From assembly GCA_023419055.1 (NCBI GenBank), contig JAEZYO010000211.1, forward strand, positions 1-18,257: 18,257 bases of DNA, in the 5' to 3' direction. Below the pieces are notes generated by a model, which was given only the letters and a program-made list of their open reading frames with translations, was not told the origin of the DNA and made no database searches. The position numbers were made by a program, and so were the translations under genes. The DNA is from Pseudomonadota bacterium. Lineage in GTDB: Bacteria; Myxococcota; Polyangia; Polyangiales; Polyangiaceae. Positions 14,845 through 18,257 of the stretch are shown piece by piece; position 1 is the first letter of the stretch; every line of letters begins with the position of its first letter.

Positions 14845-17800
14845 GTTACCTCGCCCCCTTCGCGCACCAGCGCCGCCACCGGAAAGGAAGCGAGCACGCG
14901 AGCGAGCGGGGTCGCTTCGCCGAGCTCGATCCGCGCGCCGGTGAACAGCTCCTGGTAGTGACCGGGCTCCGCGCCCCGGAGCGCGTGCTCGCCGAAGCAG
15001 TCGCCGACGGGCCACGGCTGCTTCCCGGCGGTGAGGCGGTAGGCGTGTCGAGGCACGCAGCAGATCAGCGTCTCGTCACCGAGAGCGCGACGGAACGCGA
15101 CCGCATGCGGTCCCGCCTCGAGCGCGGTGTAATCGCCTTGTAGGAAAAGATCGGGTCGGTCCCGCCGCAAGGAGAGCAACTGATGCGTGACGTAGAGCTT
15201 CACGCGACCATCGTGATAGCTCGCGAGGAGCTCCTTCGAGAGCGCGGCGCGATCCCCGAGCTTCGAGCGCAGTGCGGCCAGGTGCCTGCGCCGCAGGGCG
15301 AAGTCCACGCTCCCGCGGTTGTCCGGATCCACGAGGGTCTGGTTCCAGAGCTCGCTGCCCTGGTACGTGTCGGGTACGCCCGGCGCGCACAGCTTGAGCA
15401 CGACCTGAGCGAGCCCGTTGCAGGCGCCGTAGCTCGAGAGGAGCGCGGAGAAGTCTCGCACCTGTTCCACGAAGGTGGGGTCGTCGAGCAGGCGCGTGAC
15501 GAAGCGCTCGATCGAGGCCTCGTACGCGCTGTTCGGGTTGACCCAGGACGTCTCCTGCTTGGCCTCGCGGCTCGCCTTCGAGAGATACGCCGTGAGCCGC
15601 GACGCGAGCTCTTGCTTGCCGGCGTCGCCGTCCCAGCCCGGCGGCACGACACCGATCAGGGACTGGTAGAAGAGGTACTCGAGCCCGCGCGAAGGGGCGC
15701 TCGCGTCGTCGAGCTCCGTGCGGGCCTTTGTAGCGAGCCTCGACCAGCGCTCGACGGTCTCTGACCAGAGCTCCGGCATTTCACTCAGCACCGCGATGCG
15801 CGCCGAAGTGTCCTCTCCGCGCTTGGTGTCGTGGGTCGTCGAGGTCGTCATCGAGAGCGGGAAGCTCTGCAGCCGCTCCTCGTTCTGCGCGTGAAACTCG
15901 GCGATCGAGGTCCCGAACTTCGCGGGCGAGCCGCCGACCTGGTTCAGGGACACGAGGCGGTGGTAGCGGTAGAAGGCCGTGTCCTCCACGGCCTTCGCCA
16001 TCACGGGGCCGGTGAGTTGCTGAAACCGGAGCGCGAAGGCGGCCTGCTCTTCTCGCTCGCGCTCGGTGCCCTCGCCGTCCAGCAAGAGCAGGCACTCGAT
16101 GAAAGCGAACAGGCTCGGGTCGAGCGCCGGGTTCCGGCGCCTCGCCAGCCGCACCGCGGTGCGGACGATGCGCTCGTCCGCGGGCGAACGCTCCGCCGCG
16201 CGACGCAAGTAGGTGCGGTAGACCGGGAAGGCGACGACGATCTCCGAGAGCGCGCTCGAAAGCGTGTTGAGCGTAAAGTCGCGCCAGCGCCGGTTCCGGC
16301 TCGCGATGCGCTCGAGCGAGCGCGCGAGCATGTTCATCTCGCTCACCAGGGTGAAGCGGAGGATGTGCTTCTTGCTCTCCGTGACGTGCTCCTGAAAGCT
16401 CAGCAGGTCGCCGGTGAAGCTTCGATACGTCTCCGTCAGCGCGGCCTCCGCCGACTGATCCACGAATACGCCGGCGAGGGCGTTCGCGAACTCGTAGCCG
16501 GTGGTGCCGTCCACCGGCCACGCCGCCGGTAGCCCCTCGCCGCGCTCGAGGATCTTCTCCACCAAGATGGGCAGCGGCCGAGCCAGATCGTCCGGGCTCT
16601 GTGACTCGCTGGCGGTCGCGGGATGAAAGCGACGCTGCAGGCTCTCGAAGTAGTCGTAAGGATCGTAGAGGCCATCCGTGTGATCCAGCCGTACGCCGTT
16701 CACGCGCCGCTCGTCGACCAGTCGAAAAAGGATCTGGTGCGCGTGCTCGAACACTTCGGCGCGCTCCATGCGAATGGCCGCGAGATCGTTGACGTCGAAG
16801 AAGCGACGGTAGTTGATCTCGTCGGCCGCGACGCGCCAGGAGGCGAGGCGGTAGCTCTGGTCCTGCAGCAGGGCATCCAGCGCGTCGAAGCTGGCAGGCG
16901 AGCCCACGCTGCCGTTCAGGTCGCGCAGCGTCGCGTCGAGAGCGGCCGTAAGGCGCTCCGAACGATCGACGACGGCGCCCAGACGCCGCTTGACGACCTC
17001 CTTCTCCCGCGCGCGCTCGCGCTTGTCCTCCGGGCTCGTCTCGTGGCGCGAGGGCAAGTGACGGAGCGCCGAGAGGATGCTCTCGAACTCCTGCCGCACC
17101 TCGTCGCCCTCGGCGAGGCCCGAGCGCGCGAGCACGCTCTCGAGGACGAAGATCCACGTCTTCGGCCCGAGCGGGAGCCTTCGCTCGTAGTAAGCGACCT
17201 CGAGCGCCCCTGCCTCCCATACCACGCTGAGCTCGCCGCGTTCGAGCACCTGACCGTACTGGTCGCCCAGGATCGGCAAGAGCACGCGGTTTCCGAGCGC
17301 CTCTTTCAAAGGCGCCCAGTCGATGTCGAAGAAGTCGGAGTAGAGCGAGTTCGGCCCGTTCTCGAGCACGTCGTCCCAGAGCCAGTTCTGCCCGGTCGCG
17401 ATGCCCATGTGGTTCGGCACCCAGTCCAAGAGGAGACCGAGCCCGCGCTCTTGCAGACGGTCGCTGAAGGCGACGAACTTGGTCTCCCCTCCGAGCTCCG
17501 GGTTGATGCGCGTGTGGTCGACGACGTCGTAGCCGTGCGTGCTCCCGCGGGCCGCAGCCAGGATGGGAGACGCGTACACGTCGGTGACGCCGAGCTCTTT
17601 CACGTAGTCGACCGCCTCGATGGCCTCGCGGAATCCGAAGGCGGGCGTGAGCTGCAGGCGGTACGTCGAGTTCAGCCGGTGGAGCGCCCCGCCGTGACGC
17701 ACGACCCGCGAGCGGGCGCGGAAGAACTTGAGCGAGCGCGCCACGAGCGTCGTCGTCTGCTCGTTCCCGAGCCGCTCGTCGGCTTTGGGATTGTTCGTGT

Positions 17801-18257
17801 CCACGAGTAGCTGCCAGGGGTCCAGCACCGCTTCCAGCCGTGGCAGCGTGAAGGTGAGGTCCTGGTCGCTGGCGTTGAGCAGGAGCAGCAGGTTGTCGTC
17901 GACCAGGGGACGGCCTGCCTCGTCCACGTCGTCGAGGCCACGCCCGGCCAAGAACATCTGTAGCGTCTGGGCCGCCGGGTTCCTCCAGTCCTCTTCGGTG
18001 GTCGGCGTGCCGTCGAGGCGAAACCAGAGCAGATCGTGCAGATCGGTCCCGTAGACATCCTGGCCCTGGAAGAACTTGGAGCGATGCAGCGCCGGGTGCT
18101 CGCGGCGGATTTGCAGGATCTTGCGCGTGAACTCGAGGAGCTCCCGCTGTTCGTCATCGAGGTTCCAGTCGAGCCAGCTGATCTCGTTGTCCTGGCAGTA
18201 CGCGTTGTTGTTCCCGGCTTGGGTGCGGCCGAACTCGTCGCCGGCGACGATCATGGG
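14841..18257 (-). CDS. treY: GlgX-TreY fusion: glycogen debranching enzyme / malto-oligosyltrehalose synthase (5' end beyond window)
   Basis: One uninterrupted frame runs from the right edge to a TGA at 14841-14843, with 1138 codons visible. The first 180 or so residues are the C-terminal part of GlgX/TreX, which cuts alpha-1,6 branches: AGDEFGRTQAGNNNAYCQDN (4-23, counted from the Met at 18254) and ISWLDWNL, then the C-terminal beta domain ending near ARSLKFF (172-178). After a linker of about 15 residues, TreY begins at LNSTYRLQL (from 194) and fills the remaining 944 residues. TreY turns the reducing end of a maltodextrin into a trehalosyl unit. Its motifs include LLLDWVPNHMG, GVRLDHTDGLYDPYD, the EKILERGE segment, TTTHDTKRGED and DTYQGSELWNQTLVDPDNRG. 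A GTG near the junction (17700-17702) could allow internal initiation, but no Shine-Dalgarno precedes it and no stop separates the parts. It supplies TreZ directly; the two genes overlap by 4 nt. Confidence 0.93.
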   Translation of the reverse strand, partial: PMIVAGDEFGRTQAGNNNAYCQDNEISWLDWNLDDEQRELLEFTRKILQIRREHPALHRSKFFQGQDVYGTDLHDLLWFRLDGTPTTEEDWRNPAAQTLQMFLAGRGLDDVDEAGRPLVDDNLLLLLNASDQDLTFTLPRLEAVLDPWQLLVDTNNPKADERLGNEQTTTLVARSLKFFRARSRVVRHGGALHRLNSTYRLQLTPAFGFREAIEAVDYVKELGVTDVYASPILAAARGSTHGYDVVDHTRINPELGGETKFVAFSDRLQERGLGLLLDWVPNHMGIATGQNWLWDDVLENGPNSLYSDFFDIDWAPLKEALGNRVLLPILGDQYGQVLERGELSVVWEAGALEVAYYERRLPLGPKTWIFVLESVLARSGLAEGDEVRQEFESILSALRHLPSRHETSPEDKRERAREKEVVKRRLGAVVDRSERLTAALDATLRDLNGSVGSPASFDALDALLQDQSYRLASWRVAADEINYRRFFDVNDLAAIRMERAEVFEHAHQILFRLVDERRVNGVRLDHTDGLYDPYDYFESLQRRFHPATASESQSPDDLARPLPILVEKILERGEGLPAAWPVDGTTGYEFANALAGVFVDQSAEAALTETYRSFTGDLLSFQEHVTESKKHILRFTLVSEMNMLARSLERIASRNRRWRDFTLNTLSSALSEIVVAFPVYRTYLRRAAERSPADERIVRTAVRLARRRNPALDPSLFAFIECLLLLDGEGTEREREEQAAFALRFQQLTGPVMAKAVEDTAFYRYHRLVSLNQVGGSPAKFGTSIAEFHAQNEERLQSFPLSMTTSTTHDTKRGEDTSARIAVLSEMPELWSETVERWSRLATKARTELDDASAPSRGLEYLFYQSLIGVVPPGWDGDAGKQELASRLTAYLSKASREAKQETSWVNPNSAYEASIERFVTRLLDDPTFVEQVRDFSALLSSYGACNGLAQVVLKLCAPGVPDTYQGSELWNQTLVDPDNRGSVDFALRRRHLAALRSKLGDRAALSKELLASYHDGRVKLYVTHQLLSLRRDRPDLFLQGDYTALEAGPHAVAFRRALGDETLICCVPRHAYRLTAGKQPWPVGDCFGEHALRGAEPGHYQELFTGARIELGEATPLARVLASFPVAALVREGGEVT

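Noticed and set aside
12997..14958. A 653-codon open frame on the plus strand opposite treZ
   Set aside because: It is antisense to a gene with clear TreZ motifs, is rich in Arg/Val/Glu/Ala in the pattern of a reverse-frame shadow in GC-rich DNA, and has no recognisable domain.

Overview
This window looks like high-GC Gram-negative chromosomal DNA, most likely from a myxobacterium-like organism (Myxococcota, perhaps Polyangiales). The basis is strongly G/C-biased third codon positions, a lipoprotein with a Gly/Ser/Ala-rich tail just after its lipobox, and a long chain of overlapping trehalose genes. The taxonomic placement is inference.

Left part (1-2832). A truncated lipoprotein gene runs leftward off the edge. 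It shares a roughly 170-bp divergent intergenic region with a 31-codon, single-membrane-helix microprotein gene (401-496). That region carries a dyad and a spaced direct repeat. Next comes a compact restriction-modification pair: a beta-class DNA methyltransferase and a PD-(D/E)XK nuclease. It meets a leftward extensin-like/M15-fold lipoprotein gene tail to tail, and the two stop codons sit inside one hairpin.

Middle part (2969-7543). A DedA/VTT membrane protein is transcribed leftward. Divergent from it is a tight rightward operon: an EEP-family phosphodiesterase, a two-HKD phospholipase D-like enzyme and an MscS-type mechanosensitive channel with an exported N-terminal domain. The set points to phospholipid and envelope work plus relief of osmotic downshock.

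Right part (7515-18257). Four leftward genes, each overlapping the next by 4 nt, encode GlgX-TreY (fused, cut by the window edge), TreZ, OtsA-OtsB (fused) and TreS-maltokinase (fused). One polycistron therefore carries all three classical trehalose routes: from glycogen or maltodextrin (GlgX debranching, TreY, TreZ), from UDP-glucose plus glucose-6-phosphate (OtsA, OtsB), and by maltose/trehalose interconversion (TreS). It also carries maltokinase, which makes maltose-1-phosphate, the GlgE donor for alpha-glucan synthesis. GlgE itself is not in the window. The operon promoter lies beyond the right edge. The operon's 3' end overlaps the mscS-like gene by 29 bp on the opposite strand, so osmolyte synthesis and osmolyte release genes converge.

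There is no gene-free stretch longer than 300 bases. I saw no tRNA, rRNA, CRISPR array, insertion sequence or prophage. The clearest points for follow-up are the all-routes trehalose operon with its enzyme fusions, the microprotein and its regulatory-looking upstream region, and the R-M pair of unknown specificity.
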